DNA of 64,000 nucleotides, taken from NCBI GenBank assembly GCA_947652115.1, contig OX393561.1, positions 40,832,508 through 40,896,507 on the forward strand, read 5' to 3'. The notes under the pieces were generated by a model. That model was given only the letters and a program-made list of their open reading frames with translations, made no database searches and was not told the origin of the DNA. A program made the position numbers and the translations under genes. Positions 42,046 through 51,564 of this stretch are shown piece after piece. This DNA is from Blastomussa wellsi (taxonomy: Eukaryota > Cnidaria > Anthozoa > Scleractinia > Plerogyridae). Numbering within the stretch: the stretch's first letter is position 1; each line of letters starts with the position of its first letter.

Positions 42046-43173
42046 ATGGCGAACTCAACAAATTCCGAAGATAACCCCGAAGGAACGGGGCCTCCTTCCA
42101 CAGAGGAAATTGAGGACGACCTTTTAGAAGAATCTGCACTCGAAAATAGCGACTCGCTATTGAGTGTACTCGCAAAATTGAACCACAACATGGATCACAT
42201 GGCGGGTTCAATGTCCGCCATGGGTGAAGCGTTCGCTACTTTGTCAAAGCAGTGCCCAGCAAAGCGAGACGCTCGCTCTGGGAATTTAAACCCTTTAAAT
42301 GGGAAAACAAAGAAGTCTCGAGTTGAAGTCAGTGAAGAAGGTGAAACTGACAGTGAGAGCGATGATGCAGACGTTCACGAGCTTCTTGCGACCAACGCGG
42401 AGAACGAGGCTGAAGGCGCCAAAAAGTCGTCCGCCAGCTCGCAGGACTCCTGCAAAAATGATGGCGAAGACGAACTTTTAAAGAAACTGGCCCTAGACTT
42501 CTCCAAAGATGACAAAGTGAGCAGCCCAATCTCTAAGCAACTTGCTGAAATTATCAATAAGAGATGGGCTTCAAAACTTGGCGAGAACAAGGTCAAAGAA
42601 ACGGTCGAGAAATACGATCGCCCTGAAAACTGCGAGAAACTTGTTGCTCCCAAGGTGAACCCTGAGATTTGGGAAAAATTATCCCATTATGGGAAAAAGC
42701 AGGACCTCAGATTGTCCGCTATTCAGAACATGATAGTGAAGGTTGGAGCCATTATTGCACAATCAACCCAGACGCTCATGGATTTTAGAAGCCAAGGTAG
42801 GAAGCTTGACACGAGTGCATTACTCACAGCACAAATCGATGCTATTGCCCTGTTGGGCCACACGAATTACGAGCTCTCGCTACGTAGACGGGAAGCTATC
42901 AAACCCAACCTAAACAAGGAGTATGGGTCACTGTGTTCTTCTCAAACACCGGTTACAACCTTGCTATTTGGCGACGAGCTTCAGTCGCAGCTTACTGCGA
43001 TTCGAGCATCAAATCGAATAAGTCATACGGCTGTTCACAATAGCTCCAAATCTTCCACCAAACCTCCATATCGACAGAAACAGAGCCAGCCTTTTTTAGG
43101 CAAGGGCCACTTCCAGTCCAAGTGGAAACCACAGAGAAACTGGAAGAAAAAGGAGGAAACCAGCAAAAAATAA
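42046..43173 (+). CDS. DIRS gag-like ORF1 protein (375 aa)
   Basis: The frame opens with ATG 44 bp after the left ITR. The first 50 residues are acidic and Ser-rich, followed by a short Met-rich predicted helical stretch (HNMDHMAGSM). A charged low-complexity region spans about 80-155. The more conserved-looking part, with VAPKVNPEIWEKLSHYGKKQ, lies at about 205-300. The C-terminus is basic and Gln/Lys-rich, suited to nucleic-acid binding. DIRS ORF1 proteins of this length and composition are thought to be the capsid-like component. There is no CCHC zinc knuckle. The stop TAA lies 17 bp before the first ATG of the RT frame. Confidence 0.8.
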   Translation: MANSTNSEDNPEGTGPPSTEEIEDDLLEESALENSDSLLSVLAKLNHNMDHMAGSMSAMGEAFATLSKQCPAKRDARSGNLNPLNGKTKKSRVEVSEEGETDSESDDADVHELLATNAENEAEGAKKSSASSQDSCKNDGEDELLKKLALDFSKDDKVSSPISKQLAEIINKRWASKLGENKVKETVEKYDRPENCEKLVAPKVNPEIWEKLSHYGKKQDLRLSAIQNMIVKVGAIIAQSTQTLMDFRSQGRKLDTSALLTAQIDAIALLGHTNYELSLRRREAIKPNLNKEYGSLCSSQTPVTTLLFGDELQSQLTAIRASNRISHTAVHNSSKSSTKPPYRQKQSQPFLGKGHFQSKWKPQRNWKKKEETSKK

Positions 43174-45185
43174 ACACTGATGATGATATCATGCCAAAGC
43201 TTCAATTGCTACAGGTAAATCAGTTTGAAGGCTTTATTCCTACACTAATAGCTTACCTTGTTGAACAAATAAGTTGCTTCAAAAGCGGTAGGCTGGCAAA
43301 ATTTGTCCATTGTTGGCAAAAAATTACCTCAGACACTGAGATTCTTCAAATGGTGTCAGGGCAATACATTGAATTTGACACTAAGCCTTGTCAAACACAC
43401 ACCCCTACAATGAAATGTTTTAGTGCTGCAGAAAATGCTATCATTTCTAAAGAGGTTACAAGCCTGCTTAAGAAAGCAGTTATTGTTAAAACCAGACATG
43501 AGCCAGGGGAGTTTATCTCTTCTGTTTTTGTGCGACCCAAAAAAGATGGATCTCACAGGATGATACTAAATCTTAAAAACCTGAATAAGCATGTACAATA
43601 CAACCACTTTAAAATGGATACACTTCAAAGTGTAATAAGCCTTATAACACCTAACTGCTATATGGCATCTGTGGATCTAAAGGACGCCTATTACTCTGTC
43701 CCCATTGCGGTTGCACACCAGAAGTACCTTAAGTTTGAATGGGCTGGTAAATTGTATCAGTTTACCTGTTTTCCTAATGGCTTAGCTTTCTGTCCGGGAA
43801 AGTTCACCAAACTTATGAAGCCAGCCTACGCAGTTTTGAGGCAACTTGGACATATAAACTCACCTTATATTGATGACTCATACCTACAAGGTGGAAGTTA
43901 TGAGGAATGCTTAGCTAATGTCCTAGACACTGTGAAAATGTTCCTCTCATTGGGTTTCATTCTTCACCCTCAGAAGTCAATTTTTACCCCTACACAAAAG
44001 TTAGTATTTTTGGGGTTTGTCTTGGACTCAGTCCAGATGAAAATTTATTTGACAAATGAAAAAATTGACAAGCTACAATCAGTCTGTACCAAGCTTATCA
44101 AGGCCCCCAAAACCACTATACGGGAGGTTTCCAGGGCCCTTGGGTATATGGTATCTAGTTTCCCAGGTGTCATGTTTGGCCCACTTTATTTCCGCCAATT
44201 AGAGAGGGAGAAAACTCTGGCCCTAAGATACAGCAAGGGTGATTATGATGCTTTTATGAAAGTATCAGAGAAAGCTTGTAAAGAATTAATGTGGTGGAAC
44301 ACACACCTTGAAGCAAGCTACAATGTCATTAGTCATGGTGAGCCTTCTGTTGTCATGACCACTGATGCCTCATCCACTGGCTGGGGCTGTGCCCTAAATG
44401 ACACCAGTACAGGTGGCCACTGGACTCCAGAGGAGGCCAGAAACCACATAAACTATTTGGAGCTCCTGGCCATTTACTTGGCTCTGAAATCTTTTTCATC
44501 GATCCTTAATGGGCAGCATGTGAAGGTCATGGTTGATAATATGACTGCCCTGTCTGATGTAAACCATATGGGTACTAGTAGCTCTGAGAAAAGAAATGAC
44601 CTTGCCAAAGAAATTTGGTTATGGTGTGCTGAAAGAAATATTTGGCTTACAGCTGTCCATATCCCAGGCATAGAGAATGTGGAAGCTGATAAACAATCCA
44701 GACAGTCTCACTCACAACTTGAGTGGACACTAGACAGAACTATTTTCAGGGACTGCCTCAATGTAGTTAAGGTTGTGCCCAATATTGACTTATTCGCTTC
44801 CAGACTAAACCACCAGCTTCAGCCTTATGTCTCCTGGCGCCCTGATCCAGGGGCTGTGGCAGTTGATGCATTTCACTTATCATGGAAGCAATATGTGCCT
44901 TATATGTTCCCTCCATTTTCTCTTATCAGCAGAGTATTGCAAAAGATTCAATGGGAGAGGGTTCAAGGAATTATCATTGTTCCAAAATGGCCAACCCAAA
45001 CATGGTGGCCTGTCTTGATGAGAATGCTGATCGACAATCCAGTACTACTACCCTGCAGAAAGAGGTTGCTGTTTCTCCCAAGCAGCCCAGAAATGATTCA
45101 CCCTCTGTATCCAAAACTGGAGCTGCTGATGTGTCACTTGTCTGGAGATCTCTTGAAAGCCAAGGAATTTCGACAGAAGCTTTAA
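43122..45185 (+). CDS. DIRS reverse transcriptase / RNase H polyprotein
   Basis: The reverse transcriptase has FVRPKKDGSHRMILNLKNLN at 136-155, the catalytic Asp of ASVDLKDAYYS (D185), the FPNGLAFCPGKF block, and the YIDD catalytic box at 249-252. RNase H follows, with TTDASSTGWG (D415), LELLAIYLAL and MVDNMTAL. The open frame begins upstream of any ATG and overlaps gag by 52 nt in another frame. The first ATG is at 43191, 18 nt after the gag stop, so expression could be by frameshift or by re-initiation. No stop interrupts the domains, so the enzyme looks intact. It would copy element RNA into DNA in the DIRS cycle. Confidence 0.93.
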   Translation: METTEKLEEKGGNQQKINTDDDIMPKLQLLQVNQFEGFIPTLIAYLVEQISCFKSGRLAKFVHCWQKITSDTEILQMVSGQYIEFDTKPCQTHTPTMKCFSAAENAIISKEVTSLLKKAVIVKTRHEPGEFISSVFVRPKKDGSHRMILNLKNLNKHVQYNHFKMDTLQSVISLITPNCYMASVDLKDAYYSVPIAVAHQKYLKFEWAGKLYQFTCFPNGLAFCPGKFTKLMKPAYAVLRQLGHINSPYIDDSYLQGGSYEECLANVLDTVKMFLSLGFILHPQKSIFTPTQKLVFLGFVLDSVQMKIYLTNEKIDKLQSVCTKLIKAPKTTIREVSRALGYMVSSFPGVMFGPLYFRQLEREKTLALRYSKGDYDAFMKVSEKACKELMWWNTHLEASYNVISHGEPSVVMTTDASSTGWGCALNDTSTGGHWTPEEARNHINYLELLAIYLALKSFSSILNGQHVKVMVDNMTALSDVNHMGTSSSEKRNDLAKEIWLWCAERNIWLTAVHIPGIENVEADKQSRQSHSQLEWTLDRTIFRDCLNVVKVVPNIDLFASRLNHQLQPYVSWRPDPGAVAVDAFHLSWKQYVPYMFPPFSLISRVLQKIQWERVQGIIIVPKWPTQTWWPVLMRMLIDNPVLLPCRKRLLFLPSSPEMIHPLYPKLELLMCHLSGDLLKAKEFRQKL

Positions 45186-46111
45186 GGATCATCTTGCAGT
45201 CCTGGAGATCAGGCACCACAACTCAGTACCGAATTTACCACAAGAAGTGGGAATCATTCTGCAGTCGACGGAACATTAATCCCCTTCAGGCCACTTTACA
45301 GGATGGTATAAATTTCCTTGGAGAACTATTTACTACTGGTGTAGGGTACAGCTGTATAAACACTGCACGTAGTGCCCTGTCATCACTTATTGTGCTTCCA
45401 GGGGGTGTTCACTTTGGCAGCCATCCGCTTGTTACCAGGTTTGTTAAAGGCGCTTTTGAAACTAGGCCTTCCCTTCCACGATACAAAGAAATATGGGACG
45501 TAAACTCTGTCCTAAAGGTACTTGCCACCTGGAATCTTGGAGTGGAATTGAGTCTTAGAGACATGTCTTGGAAGCTAACCATGTTACTTGCTCTCTTGTC
45601 TGGCCAGAGAGTACAGACACTGAAGGCCCTCACTCTAACCTCAATGGCCTTAACTGCAGACAAATGTGTATTTACGATTGACACCCCTCTGAAGACCACT
45701 CGGCCAGGTAAGCATCTGGGTCGAATTGAGTTTTTGGCATACGAGCCTGACAAGAACCTGTGTGTTGTACGTCATCTACAAGCCTATATTGACAGGACAT
45801 CTCAACTAAGAGGTGAAGCTGACCAGTTGCTGATTGGCCATCAGAAACCTCACAAACCGGTGTCAACTAACACCATTGCTCGGTGGCTCAAGAATGTCAT
45901 GACCAAAGCAGGAATTGACACTAGTGTGTATAAAGCTCACAGCACAAGAGCAGCTGCAACTTCCGCTGCAAAGGAAAAACTGGTCCCTATTGACACTATC
46001 TTGTCTACAGCAGGTTGGAGTAGTGAGAGCACCTTTGCTCGATTTTACAATAAGCCTATCCAAGACACTGCCAAAAATTTTGGGCATGAACTTTTGCATA
46101 ACAGCTGTTAA
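44882..46111 (+). CDS. DIRS tyrosine recombinase (409 aa)
   Basis: The C-terminal catalytic domain shows the tyrosine-recombinase residues in order: R243 in LLSGQRVQTL, H353-x2-R356 in YKAHSTRAAAT, W379 in STAGWSSES, and the nucleophile Y389 in ARFYNKP. The N-terminal core-binding domain is at about 85-190 (LVWRSLESQG, YRIYHKKWESFC). The frame overlaps the RT/RNase H frame by 304 nt in a different register, and the first 80 residues may not all be used. The protein integrates the circular element DNA by recombination, in place of an integrase or endonuclease. Confidence 0.93.
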   Translation: MEAICALYVPSIFSYQQSIAKDSMGEGSRNYHCSKMANPNMVACLDENADRQSSTTTLQKEVAVSPKQPRNDSPSVSKTGAADVSLVWRSLESQGISTEALRIILQSWRSGTTTQYRIYHKKWESFCSRRNINPLQATLQDGINFLGELFTTGVGYSCINTARSALSSLIVLPGGVHFGSHPLVTRFVKGAFETRPSLPRYKEIWDVNSVLKVLATWNLGVELSLRDMSWKLTMLLALLSGQRVQTLKALTLTSMALTADKCVFTIDTPLKTTRPGKHLGRIEFLAYEPDKNLCVVRHLQAYIDRTSQLRGEADQLLIGHQKPHKPVSTNTIARWLKNVMTKAGIDTSVYKAHSTRAAATSAAKEKLVPIDTILSTAGWSSESTFARFYNKPIQDTAKNFGHELLHNSC

Positions 46112-46272
46112 TACTTCTTACATGATTGACCAGACTTGTTCATATTGCTACTGTTACTCACTGGAAGATATTTCTAAGTGATATGTGCTTTGTTCAGCAC
46201 CCTGTTGTTGCTATTTTGCATTAAATTTTATTGATGTTCATGGTTTCTGCTCATGATCATGACGCTTTAAAG

Positions 46273-46401
46273 TCTCACGTGACTCCTTAGCGACATTGAC
46301 CAATGACGAAGTAGAATTGTAAAATTAAACGAAACTTACCGTAAGTTGAAGTTTGATTGAGATTCTACGAAGTCATTGGTCTGGAGCTAAGGAGTCAGGT
46401 G
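46273..46401 (+). repeat. DIRS internal complementary region (ICR)
   Basis: The first 46 bp are the perfect complement of the left terminus and the following 83-87 bp the perfect complement of the right terminus, meeting at the shared AATT. This is the circle-junction template expected for a DIRS element. Confidence 0.88.
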
Positions 46402-46462
46402 CCCTCCCATCTGGGCTACCCACCCTATTATTACAACAGTCCTGATCATTCGCCTTTAAAGT

Positions 46463-46578
46463 GTGACCGCTCTGGTTTCGCGCGCATATCTCACCTGACT
46501 CCTTAGCTCCAGACCAATGACTTCGTAGAATCTCAATCAAACTTCAACTTACGGTAAGTTTCGTTTAATTTTACAATT
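46463..46578 (+). repeat. DIRS right inverted terminal repeat, with 45-bp outer extension
   Basis: GTGACCGCTCTGGTTTCGCG through GTAGAATC is the inverted counterpart of the left ITR; beyond it AATCAAACTTCAACTTACGG to TTTTACAATT is unique to the right side. Together with the ICR it forms a perfect 87-bp hairpin stem around a 90-nt loop. Confidence 0.85.
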
Positions 46579-46604
46579 ATCATATGTAAAACGAAACTTT
46601 CAAG

Positions 46605-48625
46605 ATGGCGGTCTTTTCTCGTGAACCAAACTTTTCGTCAGTGCTTCATCGAGTCGGATTTTCTTTAAATAGCGGTGATTTTCCATCTTTAAATTTGAAA
46701 CCTCTTCAAATGAAGTGTTTTGAACATATGCTGAAAGGTCAAGATGTTATTGGAGTCCTTCCTATTGGATTTGGCAAGTCAATGCTCTTTCACCTTCTAC
46801 CTCACTTCATTCCTGTCAAGACCACGAAGAACATAGTTATTGTAGTATGTCCTTTAAATTCGATCATCGAAGACCAGTTGAAAGTTTTTAAAGCTCGGAG
46901 GATAACCGCTGATGTCATACAGCTTGCTGTAAGCGAGAAGGAGCCGGCCGAGAACTTGTTCGGAAATGAACACGAGCCAAGTGAGCACGTGGTCCCGGAT
47001 TCAACGACGTTTCCTCGAGATATTGTAAATGGCAACACTTCAATTGTATTCGCCCATCCAGAGGCTCTGTTAAGTAAGGAAGGTCGTGAGCTGATGGGAA
47101 GCAAAGTCTTCCAGGACAATGTTGTTTCCTGTATTATTGACGAAGCTCACTGTGTTGAATTATGGTAAGTGCGTAAAATATTATGTTTATTCGTGTCATG
47201 TTTGTTACAAACTTCATATCTCAGAAATCTAAAACACATTTACATCACCGACAGGTATTTATGTTGAGATCACTGCAGAAGTCGGTGGAAATCTGCTCTT
47301 TTCTACATATATTTACACCGCCCACTGATCCAAAATATTGTTTTGTAAAGAAATGATTATCTCTATGGTTGTGTCGCATGTATTTGTCCAAATTAAATTA
47401 GTGGAACATCAAACATTGTCTCCATTTTTTTACAAGCATGTTTACTTCTAAACAAAAATGATTTTCGGCTCAGGGTTTACTTTTCTTTTTCAGGGGTGAA
47501 GAATTTAGAAAAGACTTCAAAGACCTGTCAGTGTTGAAGGCATTTTTTCCCAGTGTACCAACAATGGCTCTGACAGCAACAGCACCACCTCATTTATTGA
47601 AAGACTTGAAACAAAGTCTGCGACTGAAAAATGACTGCAAAATTGTTGCACGAAACCCTAACCGAGTAAACATATACCTGGACAAGAAAGTGCGTCTGAG
47701 TAATCATCATGGTAATGAAAGTTATGATAGAATCCTTGAACCCATTGCCAATGAACTAGCAGTTCAAAGAGAAAAGTACCCGATGACAATCATCTACTTA
47801 AAACTGAAATACTGTGGGTACGCTTATGGTTTATTTCAAAGACTTTTGAAAGATAAACAGTGTGTTGGAGGAACCTTAGAACCCACTGCAAGACTGTTTG
47901 CACAGTTTCATGCCCCCCAAACTAGCCGCATGAAGAAAGACATAATATCGGAAATAAAGAAAGAAAATTCGAGGGTGAGGGTGCTATTTGCAACATCAGC
48001 ACTTGGCATGGGGGTTGACGCTCCTTATGTGACCAACATCATTCACATAACACCACCAAGTAGCCTTGAAGCTTATATGCAAGAAATTGGTCGTGCTGGC
48101 CGCACAGGACTTCCATCATGTGCTATACTTTACTACAATAACTCTGATATTGGAAAGAACAAAATACATGTGGAAGAATCAATGAAGGCTTACTGCAGAT
48201 CAGAAGACACTTGTCAGAGGAAATTCCTTCTGGATTACTTTGGATTCTCCACTGTTCAACAAGAGAAGTGGTGCTGCATATGTGATGGAAAGTTCAAAGC
48301 AACTGAAGAGGATCTACCCCAAATTATTAGAAGCAAGGTTAGATTCCTATCTAATGATAACCGTGTAATCCTTGAAAGCTTAATCAAGAGTGTAATTTCT
48401 GACCACGAGTCCCAAGTGACACCAGATTGTTCCATGCTATTTGACATTTCTCTAGATAAGAATTTGGCTGAAAAAGTTATGGAGGGTGTGGAATTTATTG
48501 AGTCAGAATCAGACTTGTTGAAAACGTTTGGTATTTGGGATGAAACCTGTTCTTCTCAGATCTTTTCACTTATAACTGAGCACACTGCTATGTGTAGAAC
48601 TGAAATCGACTCCGAGGATCACTAA
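46605..48625 (+). CDS. RecQ-family DNA helicase, 2 exons, 563 aa
   Basis: Exons are 46605-47164 and 47494-48625, with GT-AG borders (TTATG|GTAAGT and CTTTTTCAG|GGGTG), and the frame is open throughout. Superfamily 2 motifs are present: Walker A LPIGFGKSML (K58), IIDEAHC at 177-183, LTATAPP at 214-220, and QEIGRAGRTG at 383-392. After the helicase core a Cys cluster (CRSEDTCQRK ... WCCICD) fits the RecQ zinc-binding region. There is no clear winged-helix or HRDC domain, and the protein is shorter than cellular WRN/BLM helicases. The ATG has a good context (TTCAAGATGG) and lies 26 bp after the DIRS insertion. The gene sits between the terminal inverted repeats, so it probably belongs to the outer transposon rather than to the host. 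Its role there (unwinding during transposition?) is inference. Confidence 0.85.
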
Positions 48626-48639
48626 AGCTTCAAGTCTGC

Positions 48640-48885
48640 GTACAAGCCTAATGGCCCATCTGGCTGGAGTTTATCCCATTTCTCTAACATAAAGCCACTG
48701 AGAGTATTGCTTCTCCTCCCTGGATGGGATGCCATAGTCCATTGCAGGGTTACCTCCCACCCAGCATTAAATTTGCCAGTACCCATTTATACACCTGGTT
48801 GGAGAGAGACATTGTGAGAGTAAAGTGTCTTGTCCAAGAACACAATGCAGTGGCCCGGGGGCTTGAATCCAGACTGCCCAATCCG
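48640..48885 (-). mobile_element. tRNA-derived SINE copy downstream of the RecQ gene
   Basis: Read on the minus strand this shows the SINE landmarks in order: GGATTCAAGCCCCCGGGCCA near the head, GACACTTTACTCTCACAATG, AGGTGTATAAATGGGTACTG, GATGCCA-type blocks and CCAGCCAGATGGGCC at the tail. It is the opposite orientation of the copy at 29915-30175. It begins 15 bp after the helicase stop codon and might supply transcript 3' sequence. Confidence 0.65.
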
Positions 48886-48904
48886 AAGTACAGAACATAC
48901 ATTG

Positions 48905-50660
48905 TATTCACTGTATCTGAACACAATAGTATTGAAGAACTTAAATGAACTCTGACTGATGATTAGAACAACAGAAATAATTTTATTGTAAATACTGTGA
49001 GCTGCTGCAGAAATACATGTATCTTGATTCTTGACTATTGATTTTTAATTATCTCTGTTATTACCTTGATACTGATGAGCTTGTTTACCTTTGTTCTTTT
49101 TGCTTACATGTATATCTGAGCACAATACTGTGCAGAACTGTAGTGAACTCTGGTGATTAGAAGAACAGCATAAACTGTTCTTTTTACTTGAATACCAGCG
49201 CAATACTATGTGTAGGACTGTAGCGAATTGTGATGATTAGAAGAACAACATACATGTAAATAGCTGAGAACAATACTATGTATAAAACTAAAAGAAACTC
49301 TGATGATCAGAACATCAGCCTTAATTGTTGTAGCCTGCAGTGCAGGGGTGGGGGAGGGTTTGTTAGTGCAAATTGATATAGCTCACTTTCAAAATCATGT
49401 GACATTTTTGGGTTTCCGCGGACTAAAAGTAGTGAAGGCTCGCATTGGAAGGACACAATTCAAAATTGCTGCTTTCGTGGTGAATGAATTTAGTCTTGCG
49501 TAGTAGGTATGCCTTCTCATTATAACTGCTGTGTTCCGCTGCGCAATTACTAATCCAGGAAAAATTCGAACCTATCGTTTTATCGCATTACTAAAGATAA
49601 ATCTCTTCAGAAGGGATAAATAAGATTAATCCGCAACAAAACATTGAAACTGCAATCGTCTCATACACGAATTTTAAGGAGGAAAGTAAAAGCATCTCAG
49701 GGAATTGCCGACAATATTTCCGTGGAGTAAACCAGATTATAAAGCTAGAAAACTACCTACAAGGAAAGAATTGTCCTTCCAATATGGGACCGCGATACAA
49801 TTGGACGTGATAAAATAAAAAAGCCACGTGATTTTGAAAGTGAGCTATTCCCAGATTGGTTGTTCAGGCCACCATTTTCAGAATTCTCTACTAAAATGGT
49901 GGCAACAAATGATGAAAACCAACAAAACCTCCTCCACTTCAGGCTAAAATTGTTCTTTGCACTGGTATATAACAACAATGCTATGTATGTAACTGAAATG
50001 AACTCTGATTATTAGACCAGCAGCATAAAATTGTAAATACTGTCAACTGCTGTAGATATAATCATGAATTACTCTATTAAAATACACTATTGATATTTAA
50101 TTTTCTGTTGTTATCATGATACCAATCGGATTTTTTTATCTTTGTTTGGCATTTACATATGAGCGAAATATTATACGTATAACTGAAATGAAGATTAGAA
50201 AATCAGCTTAAATTGTTCTTTCACTTATATCTAAGGACACTACTATGTGTGGAACTGAAATGAACTCTGATTATTAGAACAACAGCATAAAATAAACTGC
50301 AAATACTGTAAACTGTTGTAGATATTACCGTGCTTCACACATCAAAAATATACCATTGATATAATTATAAGTTCCCATTGTTACCATGGTAGTGATCAGC
50401 TTGTTCACCTTTGTGTTTTGTTTATATGTGAACACAATGTACTGTGTAGAACTGAAATCAACTCTAGCAATTAAAACACCAACATAAATTGTAACTTTTT
50501 TTCCTCTAGACTGTTGGAGATACAGAATATCTTGATTCATGCATATAAATAGAGTAAATATACATGCATCTGTTGTTACCTTGACACTAATAAGTTTGTT
50601 TGCCTTTACAAGTTCTTTATACTTGTATCTGATCAGTTTGTTAACCTTTCTCAGTAAAGA
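48905..50660 (+). repeat. Degenerate tandem array of about 200-bp units inside the RecQ element
   Basis: A theme recurs at least eight times: (A)CACAATACTATGTGTAGAAC, TGAAATGAACTCTGATGATT, AGAACAACAGCATAAATTGT, and in longer units AAATACTGTAAACTGCTGTA and TGTTACCTTGATACTGATGA then GCTTGTTTACCTTTGTT. Starts are near 48910, 49115, 49200, 49265, 49960, 50160, 50230 and 50425. Units alternate between about 200 bp and truncated forms of 70-85 bp. The MITE at 49379-49847 interrupts the array. There is no coding signature on either strand. Confidence 0.7.
49379..49847 (+). mobile_element. 469-bp MITE (TAGCTCACTTT...AAAGTGAGCTA), copy 2
   Basis: It has the same inverted ends as copy 1 (TAGCTCACTTTCAAAATCAT and GTGATTTTGAAAGTGAGCTA) and matches that copy over its length in the opposite orientation. 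It interrupts the tandem array, so it arrived after the array formed. Non-coding. Confidence 0.8.
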
Positions 50661-50765
50661 ATCTGCAAATCTCATTACTGATGTTGGAAATCTGTTGAGA
50701 TTTTGTAAGTGATCATCAGAAATAATCAAATTTTCCAAACGAATCAGTCATCGATGAAGGTGGGA

Positions 50766-51495
50766 TTAAGTTTGCTGATAAACATGCAAAGAGAAAGGCT
50801 GCTCTTCAGAACTTGATGTCATTCGCGTCGACGGCTGATCGACAGAAGTGATTGCACAATCATGTCCTTTTGATTTAGAAACTGACACCACGGTAGCGTC
50901 TTGCGGAGATAAGAAAGACGGCTGTTCTGCAGTCCTTAAAGTCTTTCGCTTAGGTTGATCCGCACAAGGGGTTGACCAGCTTTCTCCTGTTGATTCAGGG
51001 ATTAAAACGGCCGCAGCTTGCGGTGTGGAGAAGGAAAGCTGTTTTCTTCTTGGTGTGATTCGCTTAGGCGGCTCACCCACAGACGTGTCGCAAGAGTCTT
51101 CGGAGCTTTCGGTTGGCACATTCGTTGATGAACGCTTCGAAGGCTGAAGGGAAGAAGGTGAAAGTTGAACGCATCGCTTTACAGCATATTCTGAGCTTTC
51201 ATCGGACCGCGTATTCTCTATGGATTGAGCTCTCTGAATAAACTGTTCCATCTTGTTTAGGAATAACGCAACCCCACCATAATACCTTTGACCTCGTGTC
51301 GTCCTCCGAAATTTTTATGCCACAGGTTTTGAGGACTTTTGCACACACATCTTTTGATGAGCCAGCTTTGCTGAATATTCGACGCATATGACGACTCTCG
51401 AGAGAATCACCGCAGAGTCTGCAAACTGGATTTCGAGGAGAAATCTTCGTCGGAGTGGACATACTTTCCGCCATTTTGATTTCGGCATAATGCAT
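50766..51495 (-). pseudogene. ZAD-like zinc-finger protein gene, broken by a frameshift
   Basis: From an ATG at 51495 the minus strand reads ISPRNPVCRLCGDSL (first Cys-x2-Cys), then FSKAGSSKDVCAKVL and GIKISEDDTRSK, a layout like the ZAD zinc-finger-associated fold. The second Cys pair is expected at VLWWGC, but its first Cys codon reads TGG (Trp). Eight codons later the frame runs to a stop, while the natural-looking continuation (LNKMEQFIQRAQSIE, EYAVKRCVQLSPSS) lies in another frame, as if one base had been lost in a T run near 51262. The downstream part is Ser/Pro-rich low complexity ending near 50766. It could be a DNA-binding component of the outer element. The ZAD label is tentative. 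Confidence 0.55.
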
Positions 51496-51564
51496 AAATT
51501 ATCTTTATTTTCCACGTCTTACATAAATTATTTAAAACAAGCAACCAATCAAAATGCAAGTTTC

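Larger units (their letters stand above)
41931..46578 (+). mobile_element. DIRS-like tyrosine-recombinase retrotransposon, apparently complete
   Basis: The element has the full DIRS layout: left ITR, gag, overlapping RT/RNase H and tyrosine recombinase frames, an internal complementary region, and a right ITR. The first 46 bp (41931-41976) are a perfect inverted match to 46273-46318. The last 87 bp (46492-46578) are a perfect inverted match to 46315-46401. The internal complementary region thus joins the complements of both termini, the template for circular DIRS replication. No target duplication is expected and none is seen. Perfect terminal matches and three open frames argue for a recent insertion. 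It sits between the left TIR of the outer element and the helicase start. Confidence 0.9.

Noticed and set aside
46605..48625. RecQ gene as an ordinary cellular WRN/BLM orthologue
   Set aside because: It lacks exonuclease, winged-helix and HRDC regions, has one intron, and lies between transposon ends; a mobile-element gene is the better reading, though not proven.
48905..50660. CRISPR-like array
   Set aside because: Repeats are long, degenerate and directly adjacent without unique spacers of constant size, in a eukaryotic transposon.
50325..50738. 137-codon minus-strand frame upstream of the tandem array
   Set aside because: Most of it is translation of the degenerate array units; no conserved domain is visible.
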